DNA of 47,266 nucleotides from Methanothermobacter sp. (GTDB taxonomy: Archaea > Methanobacteriota > Methanobacteria > Methanobacteriales > DSM-23052), in assembly GCA_030055615.1 (NCBI GenBank), contig JASFYN010000001.1:1-47266 (forward strand), read 5' to 3'. How positions within the stretch are numbered: position 1 is the stretch's first letter; each line of letters starts with the position of its first letter. Of the stretch, positions 18,849 through 25,318 are shown piece after piece. Both the position numbers and the translations under genes were made by a program. A model generated the notes under the pieces. That model did no database searches, had not been told where the DNA came from, and was given only the letters and a program-made list of their open reading frames with translations.

Positions 18849-19726
18849 ATTAACACCCCCAGGATTATGATGGGTAATATGAACAATGATATGGTAACAT
18901 ATGATAGTTTTAATGCATCAGCAATGGCTGATGTTTTTGGTCGATTGTTTTCGTCGCCTATTATGTATACACCTGGTTTTTCTAATCTGATATTGAGAGC
19001 TCCGGCAGCGGCAGCCATGGGGTAACCAGAATTGGGACTGGGAGTTAATTTACTGTCACGTAACATGATCTTCAAGCTTTTTTTCCAATCCATTCTTAAT
19101 ATGAAAGCTGCGGCTACTATGAGGAGTCCTGTTATCCGCGCGGGTATATAATTTAGTATATCATCTGTCTTTGCAGGGAACCATCCAATGGAACGATTTT
19201 GCTCGTCTTTGTAGCCTACCATAGCATCCAATGTATTAATAACCCGGTATCCTATTGCTCCTGGGAGTCCTAGTATCATGAAAAATATTATGGGGGATAT
19301 TATGGAATCTGTTATGTTTTCTGTTAAACTTTCTATTACCGCAGATGTAAGCTGTTCCTTGTTAAGTTTAGATGTATCTCTGCTTACTAAATTCGAAATA
19401 TGTAAACGGGCTTTTCCAATATCATTTTCAAGTTCATTTTTTGCTTCTTTTATCGATTTAAAGAAGAATCTGATGGAAAATGTTATAGAAAACAAAAAAG
19501 ATGATACCAGGATCTTTAATAGCCAAGGTAAAAGGTTGATGAATAAAATTGGAATAATAAATGCCAAGAAGATTATGGAAGTTAGTATTATTCCCGATAT
19601 TTTCTTTTTTCCAAATTTGTACTTCAATTTTTCAGTTATTCTACCCATCCATACTACTGGGTGGAAATAAACTGGTGGTTCTCCTAGTAGAATATCTATT
19701 AAAATTCCAAGTATGAATACTTCCAT
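18845..19726 (-). CDS. cbiB: Adenosylcobinamide-phosphate synthase
   Basis: A CbiB/CobD membrane protein (about 293 residues) that attaches the aminopropanol arm to adenosylcobyric acid. It starts MEVFILGILIDILLGEPP and shows HPVVWMGR, AVIESLTENITDSIISP, IGWFPAKTDD and SPNSGYPMAAAAGALNIRLE, with five or so membrane helices. A longer frame reaches 19780, but those 18 residues would overlap the TATA-like element at 19781-19790, so ATG at 19726 is preferred. The nearest purine-rich site (GGGAGGGG) is about 19 bases upstream, which is unusually far. Its stop overlaps the start of cbiG. Confidence 0.9.
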   Translation of the reverse strand: MEVFILGILIDILLGEPPVYFHPVVWMGRITEKLKYKFGKKKISGIILTSIIFLAFIIPILFINLLPWLLKILVSSFLFSITFSIRFFFKSIKEAKNELENDIGKARLHISNLVSRDTSKLNKEQLTSAVIESLTENITDSIISPIIFFMILGLPGAIGYRVINTLDAMVGYKDEQNRSIGWFPAKTDDILNYIPARITGLLIVAAAFILRMDWKKSLKIMLRDSKLTPSPNSGYPMAAAAGALNIRLEKPGVYIIGDENNRPKTSAIADALKLSYVTISLFILPIIILGVLI

Positions 19727-19780
19727 ATTATTAAATATGATAAAATTCCCCTCCCTCGAGAAAATTTTCCTTGCCTCCAA

Positions 19781-19790
19781 TTATATATTA
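19781..19790. promoter_or_regulatory. Shared TATA-like element between cbiB and the DUF2299 gene
   Basis: TTATATATTA is nearly palindromic and lies between two divergent genes, 55 bases before the cbiB ATG and about 30 bases before the DUF2299 start. It could be read as a TATA box in both directions. The short distance to the DUF2299 start implies a very short leader. Confidence 0.4.
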
Positions 19791-19818
19791 TACTATGACA
19801 ATATTTTAGGAGGAGAAG

Positions 19819-20298
19819 GTGATAATTTTGGAGAGTAAAATAAAACGATGGCTCACTGAAGAAGGTCTTCTAGGGCAGATAGTAGATGATGAAAACGCCA
19901 ATTTCCATTTCATTGTAAATTACCCAGAAGACCATGTAATAGATGTCATACAACCAAAGGGTAAAAAAGATCTAGTATTGGTTGCATGTGCCACGAGCGT
20001 AAGCCCCGAACATTTATCAAAGATCCGGGAATTAAGCGAATCCAAAAGGGAAGAGTTTCTTTGGCAGATCAGATTCTCCTTGAACAAATTTCTCGTGGAC
20101 TTCCAATTAGAACATCCAAGAAACATCCTAGAAAGTTATCTTGTAACTGATGAGATTTACAATGATGCATTAACTAAAGATAGACTAATATCTACCATCA
20201 AAAAAGTATTTAAAGCCAAATTACATGTTTTATGGCTCATACAGAAGAGATTCGGAGAAAAAAAGGGTGAATTACCTGAAGATGCAATGTATGTATAG
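19819..20298 (+). CDS. DUF2299 family protein
   Basis: A 159-residue cytoplasmic protein matching DUF2299, an archaeal family of unknown function with a mixed alpha/beta fold resembling secretion-chaperone-like domains. It has KIKRWLTEEGLLGQIVDD at the N-terminus, an acidic middle part, and a helical C-terminus (LHVLWLIQKRFGEKK). The start is either GTG at 19819, five bases after AGGAGG, or TTG at 19828, after GGTGAT; a transcription start predicted from the TATA at 19781 would favour the latter. It is the last gene before the replication origin and ends 18 bases before the first mini-ORB. Confidence 0.8.
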   Translation: MIILESKIKRWLTEEGLLGQIVDDENANFHFIVNYPEDHVIDVIQPKGKKDLVLVACATSVSPEHLSKIRELSESKREEFLWQIRFSLNKFLVDFQLEHPRNILESYLVTDEIYNDALTKDRLISTIKKVFKAKLHVLWLIQKRFGEKKGELPEDAMYV

Positions 20299-20304
20299 AC
20301 CAGA

Positions 20305-20334
20305 GAGAGGGGTGCATTTCAAGTGTAAAATTTG
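20305..20334 (-). repeat. Long origin repeat, left copy 1, with exact mini-ORB at 20317-20329
   Basis: The minus strand of 20317-20329 reads TTTACACTTGAAA, an exact mini-ORB. The identity with the second copy (20359-20388) extends to 30 bp, 54 bp apart. The flank after the mini-ORB (minus-strand sense) is pyrimidine-rich and ends in CTCTC. Confidence 0.9.
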
Positions 20335-20358
20335 GAAGAGCCCCCCCCATAATAATGG

Positions 20359-20388
20359 GAGAGGGGTGCATTTCAAGTGTAAAATTTG
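20359..20388 (-). repeat. Long origin repeat, left copy 2, with exact mini-ORB at 20371-20383
   Basis: A 30-bp perfect direct repeat of 20305-20334, again with an exact TTTACACTTGAAA on the minus strand. A C8 tract lies between the two copies at 20341-20348. Confidence 0.9.
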
Positions 20389-20400
20389 TTGAGGGTGAAA

Positions 20401-20413
20401 TTTACACTTGAAA
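20401..20413 (+). repeat. Mini-ORB, exact 13-bp match, left cluster, plus strand
   Basis: TTTACACTTGAAA exactly, inverted relative to the copy at 20371-20383 with 17 bp between them. Outside the 13 bp it shares less with the other copies (followed by TCTATCTGA). Confidence 0.9.
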
Positions 20414-20775
20414 TCTATCTGACTGCAACAAACTATCCTTCACAAAATGAAGGGATTATTTGGGTTGGAGTAAATTTCACGTTTTTTAGTTTTATCTGAC
20501 AATTCTGGGGGGTTCTTTCACTCACTACACTTGCCTTGCTCAATTATGAACTGTTTTATTTGATTATTTTAAATATCCCATGAAATAATATCTCACTACC
20601 AAAACCAAACCTTGAAAGGGATTTAATGTTTTATATCTCTTCATCCTAACATTTTTACTTGAAGATATTATCATAACCCTAATGCGAATTTCCACGCATT
20701 CATTATAAAGTAATTGGGTAGTTGATTAATATATTTCACTCAAATTTCAATAATTTTAAGTTATAAGCTTTGAGA

Positions 20776-21122
20776 TTAAATACTAGACACATTCTTTTTT
20801 CCCCGAATTTCTTCAACTAACACTTCCATTGTAACTACACGAGCAAGAGAACTTATTATCATCGGAATAAGAGAAGGCAAAAGAATCTCAACATGATCCT
20901 TTAAAGCTGGAAAAATAAATTGATTCCAATTATTATTGATAAAACATAATATTTAATATCCTTTTATAAGCCCCGTGAAAAGTCAACAGGTTTCTTCTTT
21001 CAAAGCTTTTATTTTTTGATAGGTTTTCGCCACATTTTTTACAAAAACTTTGCAGTGGTTAAATTTCTGATTCCACAACCTGGACAAATAAAACTCTTTC
21101 CATCATGACTTATTGATTTCAT
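20776..21122 (-). pseudogene. Frameshifted remnant of a zinc-ribbon protein gene inside oriC
   Basis: Reading the minus strand from ATG at 21122 gives MKSISHDGKSFICPGCGIRN and stops at 21039. Removing one T from a run of five near 21042-21046 restores the frame and gives KFCKKCGENLSKN, completing a four-cysteine zinc ribbon (CPGC and CKKC). That second frame stops at 20933. A third frame, open from 20952 to a TAA at 20776-20778, continues with PALKDHVEILLPSLIPMI and ends EEIRGKKNVSSI. The protein-like quality across three frames suggests one gene of about 115 residues broken by two frameshifts. I recognise the zinc ribbon but not the rest. Confidence 0.45.
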
Positions 21123-21324
21123 TAAAATTTATACTCTTGATGGAGATCGATATTATCTTGGTTATTTTTGCTTTTTCCTCTCCTTTCCGGTGATCTATTA
21201 TGCATTTTTTCTAATTGGGACTTTTTCCTTTCTTTTTTTCTAATTTCTTAAGTGTGGGGTGTTAATTTCTTAATTTTATTAAGTTCAGTGTAGTGGTTTG
21301 TTTATATGGTTTGTTTGGGGGCTT

Positions 21325-21726
21325 TTAGTGTTTGGTGGAATTTAAGTTATGGGTTTTTGCTTCGATTATTTTTCCATTCTCCGTTTTTTTGATTTTGAAT
21401 TCCCATGTTTCTTCTTTATGGGTTTCTCCTTCTACTACTTCAAAAATTTGATGAATGACGTTGTATGATGTATCGAGACTTGTAAATTCCATGAGAGTTT
21501 TGTTAACTTTGACTTCACTGTTACCTCATTTGGACTTGATAAGACTATATCTAAAATTTTTGGGTATTCATAAATATAACAACGGGCGCCTATCTCCAAA
21601 TTACGACTCATTCGTAGTCTAAATATTCATTAATTAGCACTTTTATCTTCTTTCGTTATTCCTTGATATACGACCCAAAATTATTAAAACTGAAACTATA
21701 AGAATAGGAAAGATTATATTCTTCAA
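21325..21726 (-). pseudogene. Frameshifted remnant of a secreted-protein gene inside oriC
   Basis: On the minus strand, GGGAGG at 21734-21739 precedes a TTG at 21726 that opens MKNIIFPILIVSVLIILG, a clear signal-peptide-like sequence, stopping at 21643. In other frames the same strand continues with MSRNLEIGARCYIYEYPKIL (ATG at 21611, open to 21435) and then with MEFTSLDTSYNVIHQIFEVV (ATG at 21492, open to a stop at 21325-21327). The latter two overlap around VKSK/VKVNK, where a frame change would join them. Together they look like one secreted protein of about 130 residues with at least two frameshifts. The family is unknown to me. Confidence 0.45.
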
Positions 21727-22069
21727 TGTACATCCTCCCATAAGATATGTATTTTGCGATTTGGAGGTATAGAACTTTTAGTTACTGTATTTTAAAAGGA
21801 TTTTTTTAGGAAAATGGTGCTTTAGATATGTCAACGAACTGTAGCTTTTAAACGGTCAAATAATTAAATGAATTGAGCATGCAATTTTTTCAAATTTTTG
21901 CTTGAGAATTTCTATCGTACGAAAATACTGATTTGTAGAGCTTCTCCACCATCTTTTACAAAATTTTTTCATTGACTTTTCTGACATGCTATGATATAAT
22001 TTTTCTGTGATTTTATTTATTGGCTATTTTCAGCGATATATTATCATCTTATGATCTCTAATTTTCCAT

Positions 22070-22082
22070 TTACAAGTGTAGA
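22070..22082 (-). repeat. Degenerate mini-ORB, 11/13
   Basis: The minus strand reads TCTACACTTGTAA, differing from TTTACACTTGAAA at positions 2 and 11. It lies about 170 bp left of the right cluster and points the other way. Confidence 0.45.
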
Positions 22083-22250
22083 TATTTATAAAATTTTTCA
22101 TTTCTTCATTTTTTTTCTGTGCATGGAATTTTTAAGGTTTTAAAATCATTCTTTTGGATTAATTTAATGTTTTCTAGCAAGAAGTCTCATAAGCTTTTTT
22201 TACTATTAAATATGAAGAATATTCTTGAAGAATTACTATTTTTATATGAG

Positions 22251-22275
22251 TGTTACACTTGAAATGTATCTCTCT
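22251..22275 (+). repeat. Long origin repeat, right copy 1, mini-ORB at 22252-22264 (12/13)
   Basis: GTTACACTTGAAA matches the mini-ORB at 12 of 13 positions. The identity with the copy at 22303-22327 extends to 25 bp. Its 3' flank (TGTATCTCTCT) corresponds to the pyrimidine flank of the left copies. A GGTGGGGGT G-string follows at 22281-22289. Confidence 0.88.
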
Positions 22276-22302
22276 GTTTAGGTGGGGGTGCTCATTTTTC
22301 CT

Positions 22303-22327
22303 TGTTACACTTGAAATGTATCTCTCT
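22303..22327 (+). repeat. Long origin repeat, right copy 2, mini-ORB at 22304-22316 (12/13)
   Basis: A 25-bp perfect direct repeat of 22251-22275, 52 bp downstream, on the same strand and followed by a CT dinucleotide run. The spacing is close to the 54 bp of the left pair. Confidence 0.88.
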
Positions 22328-22392
22328 CTCTATTGTAATATTTTTATAGTATATTTTTAATAAAAAGTTTTATGTAATATTGTTGAGGAAAA

Positions 22393-22405
22393 GATACACT
22401 TGCAA
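22393..22405 (+). repeat. Degenerate mini-ORB, 10/13, nearest to orc1/cdc6
   Basis: GATACACTTGCAA keeps the core TACACTTG. It lies 107 bases before the orc1/cdc6 start codon and is followed by a GGTGGGGGT at 22432-22440. A site here could let the initiator control its own transcription. Confidence 0.6.
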
Positions 22406-22512
22406 TATAACGGTTTCATGTGTTTTAAACGGGTGGGGGTACGTTATTAAAGTCATTTGATTCTTACAAGTGGAGCCCAAAGAGTTCCTAAAATTTTATT
22501 AGAAGTGGTATC

Positions 22513-23658
22513 ATGAATGTGTTCGATGAATTAGAAGGTAGAAAGTCAGTTTTTAAAGATAGAAGATTTTTGGATCATAGGTTTTTACCGGATAAGCTAC
22601 CTCACCGTGAAGAACAAATAAGGGCTATAGCTAAGTATTGGGTGGAAGCACTTAGGGGTGTTACGCCACCAGATATCACAATCTATGGGAAGACAGGAAC
22701 TGGTAAAACTGCAGTGGCTAAATTTGCCATGAAACAGCTTAATGAAGCATCTAAGAATTCTGATGTTAATGTGAGGACAGAATATATACGTTGTACAGAT
22801 TACACTACGGAGTATCAAGTTTTGGCAAGATTGTGTCAGCAGTTTGGTAGGGATGTTCCTTATCGTGGATGGACAAAAGCAGAAGTCATAAATACTTTTA
22901 GGAGTCTTTTTAAAAAAAATGTTTTTGGACAAGACCTCATACTCATTGTAGTGCTTGATGAAATAGATATTTTACTTAAAAATGATGGAGATGGCCTATT
23001 ATATACTCTTACACGTACTGATAATGTTTCAATACTTTCAATTAGTAATTATGTAGATTTTAAAAAATTCATAAAACCGAGGGTAAGGAGTAGTTTAAGG
23101 GATCGTGAAATTGTTTTCCCACCATATGCCGCGCCACAATTAGTTGATATACTTAAAGAGCGTTCTAAATTATCATTCAAGGAAGGAGTGCTTGAGGACG
23201 ATGTTATACCATTATGCGCTGCTTTAGCCGCCAAGGAAGAAGGTGATGCTCGTTATGCTCTTGACCTTTTAAGAACTGCAGGGGAAATAGCAGACGAACA
23301 AGGTTCTAATGTCGTTAGAGGGGAATTTGTGAGAGAAGCAAAGGATTATATTGAACATAATAAAGTCACTGATATTATAATGACACTTCCAAGTCAACAA
23401 CAGAGAGTATTAGAAGCAATACTTTATCTCACCAAAAGAGGTGAAGAAATAACATCAGGCAGGCTTTATGAAATTTACAAGAAGATATCGCAGGGAGATT
23501 CTGTATCATATAGACGAATATTTGACTTCGTTAACGAATTAGAATTATTAGGACTCATATCTACCAATACTGTCTCAAAGGGCAGAGGAAAGGGCAGGAC
23601 CAATATTATAAAGTTGCAGTGCGATACATCAGTCCTTGAAAATGCCCTTTGGATGTGA
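22513..23658 (+). CDS. cdc6-1: Replication initiator Orc1/Cdc6
   Basis: A 381-residue AAA+ initiator that binds ORB repeats and is needed to load MCM at the archaeal origin. Walker A is GKTGTGKT (59-66), Walker B is VVLDEID (146-152), sensor 1 is SISN (176-179), and sensor 2 is [10 protein letters not shown] (244-253) with R247. The winged-helix domain covers about 290-381, with a basic segment SKGRGKGR near the end typical of the DNA-contacting wing. The length fits the Methanothermobacter Cdc6-1 type. The gene lies immediately right of the mini-ORB cluster, as is usual for archaeal origins, so autoregulation is plausible. GTGGTATC precedes the ATG. It is convergent with pyrB with one base between stops. 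Confidence 0.97.
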   Translation: MNVFDELEGRKSVFKDRRFLDHRFLPDKLPHREEQIRAIAKYWVEALRGVTPPDITIYGKTGTGKTAVAKFAMKQLNEASKNSDVNVRTEYIRCTDYTTEYQVLARLCQQFGRDVPYRGWTKAEVINTFRSLFKKNVFGQDLILIVVLDEIDILLKNDGDGLLYTLTRTDNVSILSISNYVDFKKFIKPRVRSSLRDREIVFPPYAAPQLVDILKERSKLSFKEGVLEDDVIPLCAALAAKEEGDARYALDLLRTAGEIADEQGSNVVRGEFVREAKDYIEHNKVTDIIMTLPSQQQRVLEAILYLTKRGEEITSGRLYEIYKKISQGDSVSYRRIFDFVNELELLGLISTNTVSKGRGKGRTNIIKLQCDTSVLENALWM

Positions 23659-23659
23659 T

Positions 23660-24574
23660 CTATTTTATAAGCGCTTTTAGGAGGGCCATTCTCACTGGCA
23701 CGCCATAGAATGCTTGTTGGAAATATTTGCACTGTGGCATATTATCAACGTCAACTGATATTTCATCTACGCGGGGGAGTGGATGCATTACTATAACATC
23801 TTTACCATTTAGCATTTTAGCGTCTATTCGATATGCACCTTTGATTTTAGAGTATTCCTCTGGGTCTGGGAACCTCTCCTTTTGTATCCTTGTCACATAG
23901 AGTACATCTACATCATCTATAACCTCTGCAATTTTAGTGGTTTCATGGACAGATATATTTTGTTCTTTAAGATCATGAATAATGTCACGTGGCATTTTAA
24001 GTTCTTTTGGGGATACAAATATCATATCCACATTGAACATGGCAAGTGCATATGCAAGTGAGTGAACTGTCCTACCATATTTAAGGTCGCCGATTAGGGC
24101 TACTTTTAGGCCTTCTATATTCTTGAATATCCTTTGCATGGTGTAGAGGTCTAGGAGTGTCTGTGTGGGGTGTTGGCCTGCCCCATCCCCTGCATTTATG
24201 ACTGGTATATCTATGATGTCTGAGATGTAACGGGCTGCTCCTTCTGCGTTGTGTCTTATTACGATTGCATCGGCGTAACATGCGACCACTCTTGCAGCGT
24301 CTGCTAGTGTTTCTCCTTTGGTGGCTGAACTTTCAGCGGCTTCTGAGAAGCCTATTACACTTCCTCCTAGCCTTTTCATGGATGCTTCGAATGATAGCCT
24401 TGTCCTGGTTGATGGTTCATAAAACATCATTCCTAGTATTTTACCTGATAGGATCTTTGAGGTTTTTTGGGAGCGGGCGATGGGCTCCATTTTTTCCGCT
24501 TCTTTTAATATGAATTTGATGTCCTTTTTTGTGAAATCTTTTATTGATATGACATTTTCTAATTGGAAGCCCAT
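23660..24574 (-). CDS. pyrB: Aspartate carbamoyltransferase, catalytic subunit
   Basis: A 304-residue catalytic subunit that makes carbamoyl-aspartate in pyrimidine synthesis. [13 protein letters not shown] (51-63) binds carbamoyl phosphate, [11 protein letters not shown] contributes the swung-in serine and lysine from the neighbouring subunit, [12 protein letters not shown] follows, and [10 protein letters not shown] near 265 binds aspartate. The length is normal. The regulatory subunit PyrI is not adjacent in this window. GGTGATC precedes the ATG. It lies 8 bases downstream of trmI in transcription order, so it may be read with the hef-trmI operon. Confidence 0.96.
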   Translation of the reverse strand: MGFQLENVISIKDFTKKDIKFILKEAEKMEPIARSQKTSKILSGKILGMMFYEPSTRTRLSFEASMKRLGGSVIGFSEAAESSATKGETLADAARVVACYADAIVIRHNAEGAARYISDIIDIPVINAGDGAGQHPTQTLLDLYTMQRIFKNIEGLKVALIGDLKYGRTVHSLAYALAMFNVDMIFVSPKELKMPRDIIHDLKEQNISVHETTKIAEVIDDVDVLYVTRIQKERFPDPEEYSKIKGAYRIDAKMLNGKDVIVMHPLPRVDEISVDVDNMPQCKYFQQAFYGVPVRMALLKALIK

Positions 24575-24582
24575 TTGATCAC

Positions 24583-25314
24583 CTATATTTTTCGGGTGAA
24601 TGTTAGGTAACCTGTATGTCCTATCATTCGTGTGCGGGGTCTTGTACCTTTCTTTTTTATTTCAATTTCTCTTGTAATAACTTCGATAGTTTTTATCTCT
24701 TTAAATCTACACTTTTTAGCTTTTTCATGGATGATTTTAACAGGTTCTATGTATGGATTGTAGAATACAAGCCATCCTCCATCTTTTAGGGCGTTCTTGG
24801 CGTCTTCAATGATCTCCCATGACTTTGGGAGGTCGAGGAATATGAGATCTAGGTTTTTCTCTTCTATACCTTTTTTTATATCTTTATTTTTAAGGATTAT
24901 ATTTTTCATCCCGGAATTTTTGATATTCTTTTCTGCTAATTTTGCGAAGTCTTCTCTTATCTCATAGGTGTATACTTTGCCTGTGTCCCCCACTATATTT
25001 GCGAGTGTTAGTGCAACACTTCCTGAACCTGTACCTGCATCTAATACTCTTTGGCCGCTTCCGAGGCCTGTATATGAAATAACTATTCCAATGTCCTTGG
25101 GGAGGATGATTGATGATCTTCTTTCCATTAGTTCTATGAAATCATTGATATTGGCTTCTATTACTTTGAATTTCTTCCCAAGGTGTGTTTTCAGTTCATC
25201 TCCTGGGAGGCTCTTTTCTATTTTTTCTTTTTTTATTATTCCAAGGTCTGTTTGGAGGTCTTCACCCATTTGGGGCATGTATTTTTTACCTCTTTCATCT
25301 ATTAGAATTTTCAA
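24583..25314 (-). CDS. trmI: tRNA (adenine-57/58-N1)-methyltransferase TrmI
   Basis: A 243-residue Rossmann methyltransferase of the archaeal TrmI type, which methylates N1 of A57 and A58 in the T loop. The N-terminal beta domain (residues 1-75) is followed by the SAM site [17 protein letters not shown] and [13 protein letters not shown], whose D-L-P motif is diagnostic of adenine methylation. The start is a TTG at 25314, preceded by GGGTGATG and overlapping the end region of hef by a few bases of leader. It lies between hef and pyrB and is probably in their operon. Confidence 0.92.
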   Translation of the reverse strand: MKILIDERGKKYMPQMGEDLQTDLGIIKKEKIEKSLPGDELKTHLGKKFKVIEANINDFIELMERRSSIILPKDIGIVISYTGLGSGQRVLDAGTGSGSVALTLANIVGDTGKVYTYEIREDFAKLAEKNIKNSGMKNIILKNKDIKKGIEEKNLDLIFLDLPKSWEIIEDAKNALKDGGWLVFYNPYIEPVKIIHEKAKKCRFKEIKTIEVITREIEIKKKGTRPRTRMIGHTGYLTFTRKI

Positions 25315-25318
25315 TTCA

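Larger units (their letters stand above)
20299..22512. other. Chromosomal replication origin (oriC) region
   Basis: A 2.2-kb, strongly AT-rich stretch without an intact gene, directly upstream of orc1/cdc6. It is bounded by two clusters of sequences matching TTTACACTTGAAA, the 13-bp mini-ORB of Methanothermobacter. The left cluster has two exact copies on the minus strand and one on the plus; the right cluster has two 12/13 copies and a weaker one on the plus strand. The outer pairs therefore point towards each other's flank as inverted clusters about 1.9 kb apart. G-strings (GGTGGGGGT) lie at 22281-22289 and 22432-22440 and a C8 run at 20341-20348. The interior contains decayed gene remnants, described separately. 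The AT-rich interior would be easy to unwind. Orc1/Cdc6 binding is established for this repeat in relatives; exact start sites cannot be seen. Confidence 0.9.

Noticed and set aside
20305-20413. Closely spaced repeats resembling the start of a CRISPR array
   Set aside because: Only two 30-bp copies plus an inverted 13-bp copy, containing the mini-ORB sequence, unequal spacing, and no cas genes.
20652-20664. Further mini-ORB (10/13, TTTTTACTTGAAG)
   Set aside because: The central ACAC core is broken, so it is not counted as a binding site. TACACTTG at 20526-20533 was set aside for lack of matching flanks.
20681-20700. Hairpin AATGCG-8-CGCATT as a terminator or operator
   Set aside because: Only 6-bp arms with no gene to serve nearby and no T run; expected by chance in this length of DNA.
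20299-22512. Integrated element or insertion sequence in the long gene-poor stretch
   Set aside because: No transposase or integrase sequence, no terminal inverted repeats with target duplication; the inverted elements are ORB repeats.
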